The notes beneath the pieces were generated by a model. That model was given only the letters and a program-made list of their open reading frames with translations. It did no database searches and was not told the origin of the DNA. From NCBI GenBank assembly GCA_964020085.1, contig OZ026601.1, positions 2,576,901 through 2,640,900 on the forward strand: a DNA stretch of 64,000 nucleotides. Direction: 5' to 3'. This document shows positions 38,647 to 52,754 of the stretch, piece by piece (within the stretch, counting starts at the first letter, position 1; every line of letters begins with the position of its first letter). The stretch is from Micromussa lordhowensis. Taxonomy: Eukaryota; Cnidaria; Anthozoa; Scleractinia; Lobophylliidae. Both the position numbers and the translations under genes were made by a program.

Positions 38647-41600
38647 ATGGACTCCGGCGCCTTGGGGGAAGGCGCATTTGCCGCAAGTGCAAGGTAAGCT
38701 GTAAATTGTAACATTTGTGTGGACAGCCTTTCGTTCTCAGATTACCCGAACTACAAACGAAAATAATATATAGATTTAGGTCAACCTAAAAGCGGAGCTC
38801 CTGTAGCCCGATGAGGCTTATCCAGGATAAGGTTGAATTTTGAGTTCAGTTTTGTAACTTTGCTGCAAGGTTTTCTGCATATTGTTTGGCCTTCTGTTTT
38901 GTGTTTAATAATCACAAAACCTGATACACACAAAAAACTGCTTCCACTGTTCCACTGTTTCCACGTAAACACGACAAACGTTACTCCTTTAGCTGACCTA
39001 GCATATTGTGTAGCCGCGTTGAGCTCCAGAAAGCCCGCGAAAAATTAAGCCTCCTTTTGGTTTAGAGGTCCCCTTATGATCCCCTTATGGCCGCCATCTT
39101 GCGCGACTCCACCGTCGTCGTCGCCGTCGTGCGTACGCGCCCACGAGCAATACCGCTGTCCATGATTAACCATGAGAAAATCCATACATGGGTTTCTTTT
39201 TCCTATATGGTTATGGGGCTCCGCTTGGCGGCCCTTCGGGCCGCCGGAGCTCCGCTATCACCATTCCTAGGTCATATTCTTACGCGTCGTAAATATTTCC
39301 ACGTACAGAAAGATTTCGCATTTTTAATTCGGCCTGTTACTGAAATAGAACCAAAACAATTTCAACCAGATGAATTTTAATGTACGCAAACCTCGTCAAG
39401 CGTACGAATATCGGCTCACACGTAGGGTTAAAATTACCCTTTGCTGTCAAAATACTTGTAGAGATTTACGCGTGCTGTGGTTTTGGAGAGTATTACATGT
39501 TCTTTTTATCGAAGGTCAATATCCACTTTTGGATTAGGATGTGAGCTCATTTTAAACGTGGGAAATCTGTCGGTTGCCTTCGAAACCTGGAATTCCACAC
39601 TGTGCGGATAGGAAAAGTAAACAATAAGAAAACAATGATTCGAAAATATTATTTTTAGATTTCCGATAGTATTAACTATCAGAAATCTGCAATATGTTTT
39701 TCTATCATTTCCGGTGGGAAATTAAAAAGAGTTGTATTCTGTACAATATCTGGAGCTTTGAATTAATACTGTTTCATACGCAAGATTAAAATTTAGTTTG
39801 ATCGTTTGGACTTTCAGTGATTAGGAAAGTTTGTCATGTATTACAAATGTACAGTTTACCGAAGGTTTATATAGAAAAATATCGTGCCCAAACAATAGAT
39901 ATTTACGATTCCAAATAATTATTTCAATGTTTATCCATCTTCGCTTTTAAAAAGGTGTTACTTATGAATAATTTTTAAATAACACAAAATCTTTTGTTTT
40001 GTTAAGCCGTAGCATACAAAGGAAAACCTAGTGGTGGAACGAATGGGCCTTAAATTAAATTTAGAACCGGAAATTCCGAGATAATTATTATTGTTGTGGG
40101 AATGGGGTCATGATTTACTTTTAGAGAAATACCTGTGACTCCATCTCAAGCAGACATGCCCATGGGCAACTTTGTGCATAGGCTTGTGTTAGACAAGACA
40201 CCTCAGTCTGTAATTCATGTGAGTGACAATTTTTCGACAAGTTTGAGTTTTCTATGAGTAAATAGTCAACATGGTGCAGCTGAGTTGATTGTCGCTCGGA
40301 GAAAACGTCGGAAAATTAGGGAAGCCAGTAGATGCTCTAAATTATTGGAGTCTAAAACATACAATTTTAATATTTTTTGAGCCTAAAATTAACAGGAATT
40401 TTCCATTCAAGAAGAGCAAAAGGTACATTGTCTATAGTGAAATATTACACATCAATGGGAAAACCAATCAGATTTGTAGATTTCCAGTCGAACCCTCTAA
40501 TTGCCCATAAGTAAGCAAACACTCTTGGGACCAGGAAAAGGGTCAGCTTAGAGAGGTGAAATGTTTATATGTAGCTTGCACAATAATAAAGTGTCCATTT
40601 ACAAAGGGGTTTTCTGCTGTGAGAGATGTCCGTAATTGGAAGAAGTTCAGAAGTTACTGTGTTGTAAAATAATTAGTTATTAAAAATTAAATGGCTGAAA
40701 AATTTCCTGGTATATAATTCTGTCAGATAAGACTGATTAACAAACAGCAAACTTCATCATGGAACTACCATCTTAAAAATTGTGACAAAACTATTTGAGA
40801 ACACCAGATGTTTTGGGGCATACATGTAGCCACGTGCAGACGGCTGTCTTCTGTTGACGTCAGTTCGTGTCCAGTATTTCACTGATACCAGTAGCAATAT
40901 TGGATTAGCCAATAAAGCAATATTTCTACCAGTTAAAACGCGCATTTCTTAGGTATGTTTGACAGACATCACTATAATTGTTTACCACCCCTTCCTTGAC
41001 CTCTGTGTCATGTTATTTTGGAGCATCTTTAGCTGTATATCAGAACTGTACGTCAGTGCCATTCAGACACAGATCTACATGTAGATAAAGGTTTTTCAAA
41101 GTGTAGGAATTAAATTTTCCATTGTACAAACAGATATAACAAAGCTAGTCAGAGCTCTTTTTTAATATTCATTATGTACCTTCCGTATCATTGTATGATA
41201 TTTCAGATATACATGTACTGCTTAGGAGATGCATACTTCTGGCACCTATGTATGAACTGTAAACTTCAGGAAGTTACTGTTCTATCTGCGTTAGCTTAGA
41301 GGGATTATTATAAATACCAATTTTATGCCATATTGATATCCTTTTGAGAAATAAGGTGATGATCTGCACTCCAGGGGTGTAGAGCTAAGGGTTTTATGTT
41401 TTTAAAACACTAAAAGACATGGTTGTCAACACTTGACAGTTCAGTAATAAATTTGGCATTTTTTTCAGCTCTTAAATATATTGGGATAATGACATTGTAA
41501 CAATATAATGAAGCAAAATATTATTCCACCTGGAGAGGGTAGCTTAGTATAACTATATTCAAGTGTTAATATATAATGGACGATTCCATCGAGGTGTTAG

Positions 41601-44600
41601 CTACTGAATTTCTTTTTTATTCCAAGCTTTCGCTGATCTACTGACTACAGCATTGTCAGGGAATGTAAGGAAAATATTCCACTATGCATGATATAAAAGT
41701 GCTGAAGGACAACTCGAAGCATTTTACTGTTAATACAATGCAAAGAGCTATCAGATTATTTCCCAAATTATACAGTGTATGGTTCTATGCACAATATATT
41801 TAAATTTGAACGCAATGGTAATACGTAACATGAACAATAAATGAGAAATATTGTTTCAAACAACTTCCATTGCTGGCTGTAAAATTAGTTGGGCTCGCTT
41901 CTCAAATTGGACATCTCTTTGTCCAAGTACATACAACTGTACATGTAAAGATGATCATGTTCCGTCAGCTTTATATGGTTCAACGTCCTTAGTTCCTGTG
42001 CTGTTTGTGAGACTTGCATGATGATTGCTGTTCATATTTGACTTCAAAATGATGAAATTTTGCATCAGTTGTCAGTATGTAATCTACATTGGTCATTTAA
42101 ATGACATTTGTACATTGAATTAGAGCAGAAAGAGTTGAGAACCTGGAAATTCAAAGTTTTGTTTGAAGAAAAATACATAGCAATAATAAACAAATACTGC
42201 GGAGGACACATCTTTGATCAAAACAGTGCAAATATTTATGTGCTATTCTTATGTCAGATTGATAGGGATTTCTTTCATTGCTACATACATGTATGAGAAT
42301 TTATTTTTAAATCAAGAAAATCTTTTTTTCAGTCAGTTAGTAACCTTGCTGAATTTATTTTAATTAATGTGCCTACTTGTATTATTTCACAGAACAATGT
42401 AATGGAAATAAAATTTAAAATTAGTGTATATTTTAAATTCATCAGCTGTTCCTCTATAATTCCTTTGTGTGTGTGCATGTATGTTTTTCATCAAGAACTT
42501 CCAATACAGTGACATGTATTATAATTATTGTTAACAAGTGAACATTATTTTTTTCAATTCACAGGGTGCTTTCTTCAAAGCAGCGAGCCCCTCCCCCACC
42601 CCAGAAGGTCATAAAATGTGATCCAGCAGACACTGAGATACAAGAAGATGATATTCCAAAAACCTTGAGTACAACACATCGCAAAGCATTGCTAAAACAA
42701 TCACAGGATCAAGCTAAAGAGCCTCAAGCTCTGTTGTTCAGAAGACTTGATGATCAGGGGAGTGGATTAAAAGCAAAGCCTGGTAGTGAGCAGAAGGTGT
42801 CACTTGCATATGCTGGAGAAAAACTCTTGGCGACATTTTATGGAATGCTTTACACCAGTGACAGCGCTGAAAAGGAATGGAAACTTGAGGTGGACGGATT
42901 CATTCCCATTTGCTTTGTTGAGGTCCAAGGAAATGCTAAAAAACTATTCAGAATTATTGCTGTTGAGAAGTCAAAAAGAGTAAGTTTTTCTCCTTTGGTA
43001 TGCAATAAGTTTCAAATAAGAATCAACTGTGAAATATATCTCCATTTATATTTCCATGGAATAAAGAAAGAGGTTGTTAAGGCCTACATAATGACACACA
43101 ACAACATAATAGTTTATTATCTTGTGTGATAATTGTCCGAGTGAGGGTTAAGTTCTGAAAAGAACTATTGTTGGTGACTGACGTTTCGACAACCTGAGTG
43201 GATGTCATCTTCAGAGTTGAGTCTAAAGATGACATCTGCTCAGGTTGTCGAAACGTCAGTCACCACAACTACCCTCACTCGGACGATCACACTTTACGAT
43301 CTACTGATACTCCTGGGTTTAAACCATTTACTATTTAATAGCTTATGTTGTAATGTGAACATCAACATAAAAGTGTAAAGAAAAAAGATCAGTTTTTTTC
43401 CTTGTCATTATTTTCATGCTGTTCTGTTGCTATTGTGTCACTATGTCAGGATGTTCACACTACAGAGTCTGACATATCGAAACGTTCTTCTTATGTCATT
43501 ATGTTGTAAAGTTGCTATAGTTGTGTACTAGCCTGTGGGGGGGGGGGGAACTCAGATATGAAAGGGGCGGGGATGCTGCTCGTCTCGCTTAGGGGTGTAA
43601 AATTCAGATTTTGGTCACACTCAGGGTGTTCTGGGCAAAACGCCATTATATTTTGCCATGAAGGTTTTGTGTAGGGTTGCACATGAAGAAATATAAATAT
43701 ATATATTGCACTGAATGTTCTGGTCTTTTAAGTTCCACACATGCTTGCTACAGTAAGTTCGGTTAAGCTCATTTCGCAACGAACGATATAGAAACGCAAC
43801 CGAACTTAGCAAGCATGTGTGGAACTTAAAAGACCAGAACATTCAGTGCAACATCAAATGGTGTAAAATTAAACAAGCTCGATCTTATTCCAATGTGACA
43901 AAGAAATGTAATTTATGTCTGTGGGAGAAATATTTTATTCTGTGTAAACCTGAAATGTCATCTTTAAACAATCGAAACGAGCTTACATCGTCCTGTAGAC
44001 ACTCTAGAAAATTTCTGCTGAAAAATGTCATCACCTAATTAGCCATAGCATTGCGCGTGTCGCGCCACGCGGCACACCCAGTATGTATTGTCTCGTTTTT
44101 TTCATTATCTTAGAATGTAACCGTTTTTTTAGGCAGTCGCCTGATGATTGCTTCTGATGGAGCATGAAACTCTGAGTAGCGATTAAATGTCTTGGACCAA
44201 ATAATCCAGCTCTTCAATTTTATTATTTATGACAGTGCTTTAATAAAAGCTAGTTATTGTTAAAAGTATTTGATGATAATGTCTTTACCACATCAAAAGT
44301 CACTGTATTTTTCATTTGTCTGTGTTTTAACATGGTCCCTTTTAGGGGTCAAGAAAAGCTTGGGCCACGCTCAAATCGGTCTCCTTTAGGGGTTTAATTC
44401 AAAATGTCCAACAAGCATCCCCCCCTCTTTCATATATAATACTGTATCTGAAAGTAAATATTTTAGCAAGTAAGGAAGGTCATAAAAATGGGAAAATAAT
44501 TTCTTATTTTGTGATTTTCAGATTTTTTTTCCAGCAGTATATTAAACTTAAAGTAGCTGCCTTTTAAACCAAATTTTTGCATGGTCAATTAAGTCATTAT

Positions 44601-47600
44601 TTAACTGGTCTATCTGTTTTATTTTTCTAGATAGTGGAGTACCAGGTGAATGTTAATACAATTTGTGCAAGGAACTCAACATTTGTAAAGTGGCAAGATG
44701 GAGTGTCAATGTTTGGCATACGTCTTACTAAAGAAGATCAAGCTGAACAGGTACTTGTCACAATGAGATTAAAAACAAATAAAAGCTTGTAATAAATTAT
44801 TAATCTTGTCTTGGAACAAAATCTTTTACATAATGTACATGTAGTTTACAATTATTAAAAGCATAAAGAATACACATATTCAAAACGTTTTTCACTCCTC
44901 CCAACATATCAACTTAGCCTGACAGCAGGGTTGAACATCAACTCCATGTAGCCACCTAAACATCTACTTTTTTAAGAGGTACTAGCTGGCTTAAATACAT
45001 CTTGGCCAACTATAAAATTGATGATACCATGGATTAATATTTACTTTGACTGAGAGTCACAATTTCATCTGAAAGATCAAACTTTTGGCTCAAAATATAC
45101 GAAATTCAGGTCTACTGTCTTACAGTTAGCATTATTTTTAATAGATCTAACTTTCCTTTAACTTGTCAGTTTACATGATGTAAAATCCTTTAAAAGTGGC
45201 AACTTAATCCCTTGCCAACAAAAACGATATTAAAGCTTGTGTTGTTGTTACTTACACTCACTAACCCCCCTCCACTCCCCCTACCCTAATCTGCCACAGA
45301 AAAAAATTGTTGTCATTAAAAGAAAGCTTGGTTCATTTGCTAACGACTGAAGGAATATAATTTCTGATAATCTATTTTGGTGCCACCAAGGTGGTATGAC
45401 TTTAATTGGCCTCAAAGTAAAATAGATTTGACAAGCACTGGTATTCACATTCTGTCTCAGTGGATCGTGTTAATTTATACCTGTAAATTTTAGTGCTCAA
45501 GTTAAGTCTAAATAAAATAAGTCTTAACAAAGTTTAAAATATTTGGTTGGTAGCCTGGCAGGGTTAAAAATTGGATAATAATATGTTGCCACATGGCTTA
45601 AAAATTATTTCAAGACATTTTGGTTGCTGCTCCAACCTTCTTTGGCTAACAAATGTAAATGAGCAACAGCGTCCGTGATGTTATTATGAAGAAAAAAGAA
45701 AGGAAAAGTCTTGTTAAAACAAGAATTATTAAGAATTATTATCCTATTGTTTTACTCATGTTTTAAATTCCAACCCCCTTTCCATAGAACCCTCATTAGA
45801 ACATTTATTGTCAGTACAGTTTTTCCTTTCCTTTTTATTCTTTTAACATCAAGGAAGCTGTTGCTTATTTAAATTTTTTAGCAGAGGAAGGTCGTAGCAG
45901 CAACCAAAACGTCCTGAAATGATTTTTAAGCCAGCGAGGACATATTTCTTATCAAAATTTTAAGTCTAAAATAATAAATTTTTGAATTAGGTTTGTAAAG
46001 TTTCAACTTGCTTTTTAATTTGCAGCATAAAGAATTGAAGGAAAAAGTAAACCTTTTGGGGGGCTCAGTATGACAGTGTCTACTGTATACCAAGTGCTTG
46101 GCGTCCATGTATTCAGTTTTATTTCATTATAATACAGCTACAGCAAATATTGGCATTCAGTCTTAATTAGTGTACTCAGTGTAAGCCAAGAATGTGTGGG
46201 TGTTTGCCTGATGGTTTCATCAATACATTTTTCAGTTGTTTAATGTTCTGAGGAGGTTTGATTTAAATTTATCATTGGATGTGCACTGTACAGTTTTGTT
46301 GGGAACAATCAGTTAGAAACAAGTGCCTATAATTATTACTATTGAAAGCGGAAGAGAAGTGAATAATGTTGTGTAATTTGTAATTTATACGTGTAATAAT
46401 AATTTTATACTCGTAACAAGTCAGATTCAACTTTATAGCCCTCTGTTAATTTATTATTAGAGAAAATTATGACCAGCTTTGTAAGTGCAACCTGGGTAGT
46501 TTCAAAATGTTGTGGCAAATGAATGTGTAATCTGCCTGAAGTTGGGATTGTTCCAAACAGGGAGTTATTTCTCTGTTTATCAAAGCTGCATTGCACTGTG
46601 TTACAATCCATCATTTGAAAAGACCAACCTAGAGCACATGTTTACATAGATTGTAGACTGTTCAAGTGCTTAGCTGGAAGACTGTCGGTTGTCATAATCA
46701 CATATTTCTTGCCAGGATAATGTATCTTAGCACTGACTTCTGAACATTTTCCTTAAGGCTGTATAGTGAGTTGTTTTCTGCATTCGTGATGTAATTTTTA
46801 AATTACGTTTTGATTCTTATTTACAGTTCTTAACCACTGTGAAGAGAATGGCCTCCAATTTAAATAAAGCTGCATTACTTCTGAAGCAGCCAGAAAGAAA
46901 GGTATGTGTAAAACACACCTACACTGTTATTGTTTAAAGAAGCAAATGTCATTGTCTTCTGTATTACATACATGTATGTGCATACATGTATGAATGGCAG
47001 GATAGCTGCTTTAGGAGGGACTAGATATAATGCAAAGGTTCTTTTCTCTTATGTATCAAATGTTTACCCTTGGCATGTATTTTCACATAGTTCATCTCTC
47101 TCAGTTGGATAGTACAGTTAGTCTGTATGGAGTGGACAATCAATTTCAATATATAAAATACACAATCATTCAACTTTTGTTTTTTTTTGGATGCTTAGAA
47201 TACATAATGCTTGCATGTGAATAGATTTCAGACTGTCCCTTTTAAAGTATTTGGTACTAATATATTATGTGACTGAAGCTTACATGTCTGTTCCCATTTG
47301 CCAAATTCCCAGAACTACATATACATTGAAATATAAAGAGAAAGTTAATGGCAATAAGTTATGAGAACTGACATTTTGAGTTTGTCTGTGTTTACAGGAC
47401 ATAATAAGACAGATATCTGATCCTGATTCAACAAGTAATGTACAGCACACTAAAGTGTCACTGATGATCAAACTGCCTGATAAACAATCGACAGTCATGT
47501 CTGTTCCTGGACTGTAAGTAGCATTTTTGGATTACTGCACATCTTTCCAAGGTTGATTTAAAACATTTTCATCTTCATGAATTCCTTGTTATACACCTAG

Positions 47601-50600
47601 GAGAGGGTGTAATAAAAGAACCAGCAGATTGGTTTTTGGGTAGTTAAACCTTAGTTTCCTCTGTAGCCCTTTCAATGCAGAACACTGTCTCCCTGTTTGT
47701 TATATCAAATCTAGAGCTATTTGTGCAATGGCTTTTTAGCTCATTCATGCGCGCGCATGCAAGCAATGAATGAGTATCGTGAGGGACCAAATGTCGACGG
47801 AAGTTTGTGGACAAAAATTTGTGGACGGAAGTTTGTGGACGGAAGTTTGTGGACGGAAGTTTGTGGACGGAAGTGAAAGTGTGCTCACCACCCCTCCCCG
47901 CTTCGGCTCAATAAAAGCCGAGATAAGCTTCGGTTTCTCTTCAACAAGCAAGTGCACAGAATAAAAAAAAATGTTTGTATGGTGTGATAAATAAATTTTG
48001 ACATTCGTCAGAGTTTCGAAACCTCTGGATTGAGAAACCGGAATGTTTGCGTCTCTTGCGTGGAGGGGTACTCTACTGTAAATAGTTTTCGTTACACCCG
48101 CTTTAACCAAGTGTATGAGGCAGACCATCGAGGCAGCCATATTGGGAAGAACTGTCTAGAAAGAGTAAGCTTCATTGCTTTCGTATCGGTAAGTACCTGA
48201 ATCATTGCGTTGTTATTCGATGTTTTGGTGGTCTCAGAATGGAAGACCAAGGTGAATGGAGTCCTCAAACCTTTCTGGAGGAAAATTTTTCATTCCTTCA
48301 ACCGCGGCGAAAACAAGACGATCGTTGCACTTTCAAGTGAGTTTTGAATACAGTTCGCGGATTTAAAGCAGCTGCCTGGACTTAAGAAAACAAAAATGGT
48401 AATGTAGAGTATTAGTTCAAAGTCGAATTTAGCATTTAGCACGAATGGCAAAGCCACGGCCGATAAAATAACTTCAAAACTTGTAGGGAAAAACTCACGC
48501 TTTTCGCTTTAGCGTGAATAATTAATTCGAACACGCGGTCATGCGGTAAATCACGTCCGTGAAATTTTGAACATTTTTGTGCTTTTAGATAAGTTTTTTG
48601 CCTTGTGTTGAATGAAAATTTATTGTTATTGAACTCCCTGTCATGTTTCTTTCATTTGGTCGCCTTTATTTCGGAATTTTAGGTTTTAAAAGTGAACAGT
48701 ATTTTGTCACGCTGAATTTCTGCATATTTAATTTACGGCGACTGCCGTGGTTTGTTTGTCTTGTGTATTCGCTTCCCTGAAATATATTTTATTGTAGCAC
48801 ATTCGGCTCATGCCTACACTTCAAAGTAAAAGTTCGGCTTTTTTCAAAGCTTACGTTGTAATGTTCTGGTTATTGTTACAGTGATATTTATTAAAAAGTA
48901 CCTAACTAGTAGTTTTTCTTCTTTTAAAAAGCGACATACTTGTAACGTCAGCTTGTTAAAATATTCAATTAAAACAGTGTTTCTTCCCAAAAGGCATCTT
49001 GTACTGTTCTGTTTATTTAAGCTTAAGGGGACAGTGTCACAAGGATTTTGCTGTTTTAGATCAATTCTGGGCTAAAATCATTACTTTGAGGCTTTACTCA
49101 TTAACAAAATGCTTCTGTGAAGCTACAACGACAATATCAAATGGATTTTATCAAAGATGGCTAACCATAATAAATTTCTTAAGGTTTTTTTTGAACACGT
49201 AGCATCAAAGTTTGAAAAAACTGGCAACTTTTTCAATCCATTTCCATCCTTGCCATCTGAAGCGACAGGAGACAGGAAACACTTTCAGTACCCTCAAATA
49301 GTCTTTAATAACAAACCTAGACCATTAGTTTTGGAATTCAATTGATGTGAAAACACCCTCTAGATTTTTATAAAGTTGCCAAATAGCGTGACACTGTCCC
49401 TTTAAGTGTAAAACTTAAAGTTTCCTTATTCCTAAAAAGCACATAATTTTGTAATGTTGTGTTTATTAAAATATCGAACTCAAACAAAAGTATATTTACA
49501 AGAAACCACATTATTATATGTTTATTAAAGTATCAAATAGGGAAGATTTCAAAAAAGCCACCCTGTAATGTTCTGTTTATTAAAGTTGTTTATTATAAAG
49601 ATTGACTCTTGTTTCTTTACTAGCAAATATCGTAAAATTTGAGGCACAGTGACCTCCTGGTTAGTGCCCTTGTCTCCAGATAAAGCAGTCAGGGTTCGAG
49701 CCCCGGCCTAGCACATTGTTGGTTGTATTCTTGGCCAAAACACAGTCCCTCTCTACATCCAGGTGTAGAAATGGGGACCAGCCAACGTAATCCTGGGAGT
49801 AACACTGCAACGGACTACCATCAAATCCACAAGGGAGTACAAATACTAACCAACTTTTCTATGATGCAAAGAATATCATGCAAATACCATCACATGAATG
49901 AGCTGGCTCCAAGAGCCCTTTGATTTACAATTTAAACGTTATTTGATTTGGAACTCATACCGCAGTGTTGGAAATTTATGCTCGCCTGGTTGCCAATTGG
50001 AGTGTGAAAACGTCGGGCAAGTACAAATCATTGATCACGTACATACCCATTTAGCGAGTACAATTTTTATTTTTGGGAAGTTGTTTAATAAGCTTGACTA
50101 ATTATAACACACTATGTTATTTTTCATTTTGGCAAGAATATCACTATACCAGTGCTTTTTTAACCTTTTTTAGCTTTCGAGAAAGCTAAGTTAATTAGTT
50201 TCCTCGCAGTGATAATTTACATGTACATAAGGGTTAAATATGTATGAAGTGATACTGTTGGTCTCTGGTTGAGCAGGCAGTAAGTAATAAGTGCATAATG
50301 GCACACGATTGGAACAATGATGTGCTAAGAAATTAATCTCGCAAAGATTCATCCAAAGGAATTGCATTGAAAGTCAAAGTGCCTCCATTATAATTATCTT
50401 TGGGTTGAAGGTCGACTTTTAGTATAATTTTTCATTGAAGTTAAAAACATAAGTCTTCAACCTGCTGACAAGTTGTTTGCCGGTACTCCCATGTCTCACT
50501 TCTAGGGACATATGCAAATTCTGAAATGTGGAAATATTTCCAGAGGGGAAGGGTTTCAAAGGATTTCTAAGCGGATGATAAAATCAAGGATAAAACAGTA

Positions 50601-52754
50601 AAATCGGTTTGCGATCCTAAAGAGGCATCTGGTAAATGCACCAGAACAAGAAAGCTCAACACAAATTGGCAAGCTGGGCTTCCGTGATTACAAGATATGA
50701 AAGAAAAACATAATCATGGCTTGTGAATCATTGCAGAGAGTTTTTTTGGAAAGGGGAGGCATCTTTCTTGGCGAGTGAAAATTACACTAGATGAGTGGAT
50801 TTTGAGAGTCACTCACCCGAATGGTGAGTGCTGTCAAAATTTAGTTTCCAACACTGATACTGCATGACATAAAAAAGAAAAATGACATCTTTTAAATGTC
50901 AGTCAATTCCTTACCCATACTATTGCCCAGGTATGATGGGACTGGTGTCTATATACATGCAAAGTATACTGAGTCATTGGAAAGAGCAAGCATGGCAGTT
51001 TGTCATAATGATCAAGCTGAATAGGCCAGCACAAGTTGCTTGATGTCATATTGTGACACATTCCAAAATTTAGCTACTCATGATCTCATTTTACTTAAAA
51101 TGTGATGTGTTAAATTTTGTTAGGTTGACAATGAGTGAACTGTTTGAAATGATTTACGAAAAGGAAAATCTCATTCCTGCTGAGCATCAGTTGTCTTTGC
51201 CGCGAACAGGAGCAAGAAAAGTAACCTTTGACTCTGGTACAGCCATTGGCTCTTTGAAGATCAGGGAAGTTGCTATTGTAAGGACAGTGATGACTTCAGA
51301 AAACAGTGCTGGGAGTGTCGAGGTTGAAGATGCGGAATCTGTAGAAGATTTACTTGATACAGAAGGAGAGGAGGTAATGGTTTGAATCCCCGGGGGTTCT
51401 CCCATAAAATAAAGGACGGGGGTGCTTGTCGTACCTTTTAGGGGTTAAAGAAGCAGTTTTGGGTGATCAGCTTCAAAAGGTCCACAGCGGGAGCTTTTGT
51501 GATACCTGTTAGGGTATTGATCTGAAAAAAGTATGGTAGGAGAGTATTTGACAATCAACTTTAAGAGTAGAAGGTATTTGAAGCAATCATCTTTATCACT
51601 ATTCAAAATTATGAAAGTGTCACTTAATGTGTTTTTTTGGAATTGGCACCTCTTAGGGTAAAGCAATGTCAAGCCGTGCCCACAAAACAGCATCTTGGTA
51701 CCTCTATGGGGTTCTTTTCCAAATTCCTGATGAGCACCCCCTCCTTTTTATATGGGTGTCCCCTCCCCCCCCTGGTTGGGAGGTTGAATACATTTTTGGT
51801 GTAGTTTCAGAATGGCATCAACATTTACTGGTCAATGAGAACTGAAGAAGTCGTTTTCTTGACAGAGTAAAATTCTTCAACTTATCCTACCAAATGGAAT
51901 GAAGAAGTCGTATCGTGTGTCTCTGGACATGACAATGAAGCAGCTGGTAATGCGAGTCTGTTCGCGGGAGGGCCTCAACCCTTGTCATCACTCTCTGCAG
52001 TATATTGACTTTAAACATGAGTTCCTTGAAGCAGTCAGTACTGTTGATGAAATTGGTGTCAGTCAAGTTAGATTAATAGATAAAAAAGGTAAGAACTGAA
52101 AAAGTTACAAGCCATGTAAATATTGGGTTGTTTTTGACTGGAAGTGAGGGCCAGAGATGAATGTCTTTGGCTTCAAGTTAGTCAATGTAGAGATTGAGTC
52201 AAATGGTATGAAGGTATGGGCACATCAGAGTCACAAAGAAACAATAATTTAATGATAACAATTGGAATAATGATGATGATGATGATGATGATGATAATTA
52301 TGTTTTTATTTGACACACAATGTTAACTCAGTGCATGCAAAAAAGTATACAACATGTATGTAATAACCCCAAATTTAAAAGCACTGAATTAGTAATTAAG
52401 ATATCCATGTAAATGCTACTGTTAGTAAAAATACTAATATTAATCCCATACTAAGATTTAATGCTAAATTCTAATTCTAACAGTAATGCTTATCCTGATG
52501 CTATTTGGAAGGTTAAGTGCTAAGGCTAACGCTTATGATGCTAATGCTAAATGGCACACTTTAATTTTAAACGCTAGTAATTTCTGGAAGGGAGGGGTCG
52601 CTTGGTGATGGTATCATTGTATAGTGCACGTGCATGTGAATTTTCTAACTCATCAGTTCATTTCTCAATACAGTTTTAAAGCATAACAGCCTCACAATAA
52701 TCAAGACCTCTGTAACTGATGATGACTCGCCATCTAATTCCCCACATAACCGTA
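38647..52754 (+). CDS. EVH1/WH1 domain protein with Cordon-bleu-like ubiquitin folds, copy A (3' truncated)
   Basis: Eight exons: 38647-38693, 42565-42979, 44631-44750, 46827-46901, 47398-47513, 51124-51373, 51866-52088 and 52674-52754. GT-AG borders and phases fit for 442 codons. The N-terminus is [16 protein letters not shown], then a proline run (QRAPPPPQK). Residues ~95-220 resemble an EVH1/WH1 domain ([38 protein letters not shown]), which binds proline-rich ligands in actin regulators. Two ubiquitin-like segments follow: [19 protein letters not shown] with [19 protein letters not shown], and [19 protein letters not shown] with [19 protein letters not shown]. Both resemble the Cordon-bleu family fold. 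The domain calls are recognition by eye. The last exon ends in phase 1 at a GTGAGT donor, but no further exon precedes the start of unit B, so this copy lacks its 3' end. Exon 1 could instead splice to 40125-40218, but that breaks the frame. Confidence 0.75.
38763..39259. mobile_element. Insertion present only in copy A
   Basis: About 495 bp absent from the matching place in copy B (57380). Near its ends lie AGCGGAGCTCC (38790) and its complement GGAGCTCCGCT (39249), suggesting terminal inverted repeats. Contains GGCCGCCATCTTG. In intron 1 of the EVH1 gene. Confidence 0.6.
39260..42564. other. Intron 1 of EVH1 gene, copy A
   Basis: No exon that fits the frame. A conserved stretch at 40125-40218 with plausible splice sites is out of phase. 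Otherwise AT-rich sequence matching copy B. Confidence 0.5.
43140..43300. repeat. Inverted-repeat element (copy A)
   Basis: GTGACTGACGTTTCGACAAC and its complement flank a short centre. Outer parts GTCCGAGTGAGGGT and ACCCTCACTCGGAC. Same family as 7285-7385. Confidence 0.8.
43708..44215 (+). pseudogene. Penelope-like retroelement 3' fragment (copy A only)
   Basis: The frame at 43817-44038 reads [47 protein letters not shown]. This matches the Cys/His end of the GIY-YIG endonuclease region of Penelope-like elements as I know it from corals. An inverted copy of its first part (43708-43775) precedes it. CTGATGA at 44141 and GAAAC at 44166 recall the hammerhead core seen in such elements. Absent from copy B. 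Confidence 0.65.
44751..46826. other. Intron 3 of EVH1 gene with inverted repeat
   Basis: Contains an inverted pair at about 45597-45937 (GGCTTAAAAATTATTTCA and TGAAATGATTTTTAAGCC; AACCAAAACGTCCTG inside). No exon recognised. Confidence 0.6.
47795..47876. repeat. 17 bp tandem repeat
   Basis: About five copies of GGAAGTTTGTGGACGGA in intron 5 of the EVH1 gene. The minus frame covering it is an artefact. Confidence 0.9.
47877..49022. other. Intron 5 sequence, repeat-like, no gene recognised
   Basis: Includes GAGGCAGCCATATTGGGAAG near 48130 and several ATGs, but no frame with recognisable content. Confidence 0.4.
49027..49401. mobile_element. MITE with TTAA target duplication
   Basis: Ends GGGGACAGTGTCAC (left) and GTGACACTGTCCCT (right), bounded on both sides by TTAA (49023-49026, 49402-49405). 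TTAA targets are typical of piggyBac and Kolobok families. No coding capacity. Confidence 0.85.
49640..49915 (+). repeat. tRNA-derived SINE
   Basis: tRNA-like head with box A-like CCTCCTGGTTAGTGCCC and box B GGGTTCGAGCCCCGG, then a conserved-looking body (CCAGGTGTAGAAATGGGGAC). In intron 5 of the EVH1 gene. Confidence 0.85.
49916..51123. other. Intron 5 remainder, no gene recognised
   Basis: AT-rich. A stretch at 50932-51024 reads [20 protein letters not shown] after a CAG acceptor-like site, but has no donor and ends in a stop. Confidence 0.4.
52268..52294. repeat. GAT microsatellite
   Basis: About eight GAT units in intron 7 of the EVH1 gene. Confidence 0.95.

Noticed and set aside
40125..40218. 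A conserved stretch with splice-like borders ([21 protein letters not shown] region) as a second exon of the EVH1 gene.
   Set aside because: Its phase does not fit between exons 1 and 2 and the likely acceptor differs between the two copies, whereas exon 1 joins exon 2 directly in frame.
47745..48140. A 131-codon minus frame in intron 5 of the EVH1 gene.
   Set aside because: Half of it is the translation of a 17 bp tandem repeat, and it has no counterpart with domain content.
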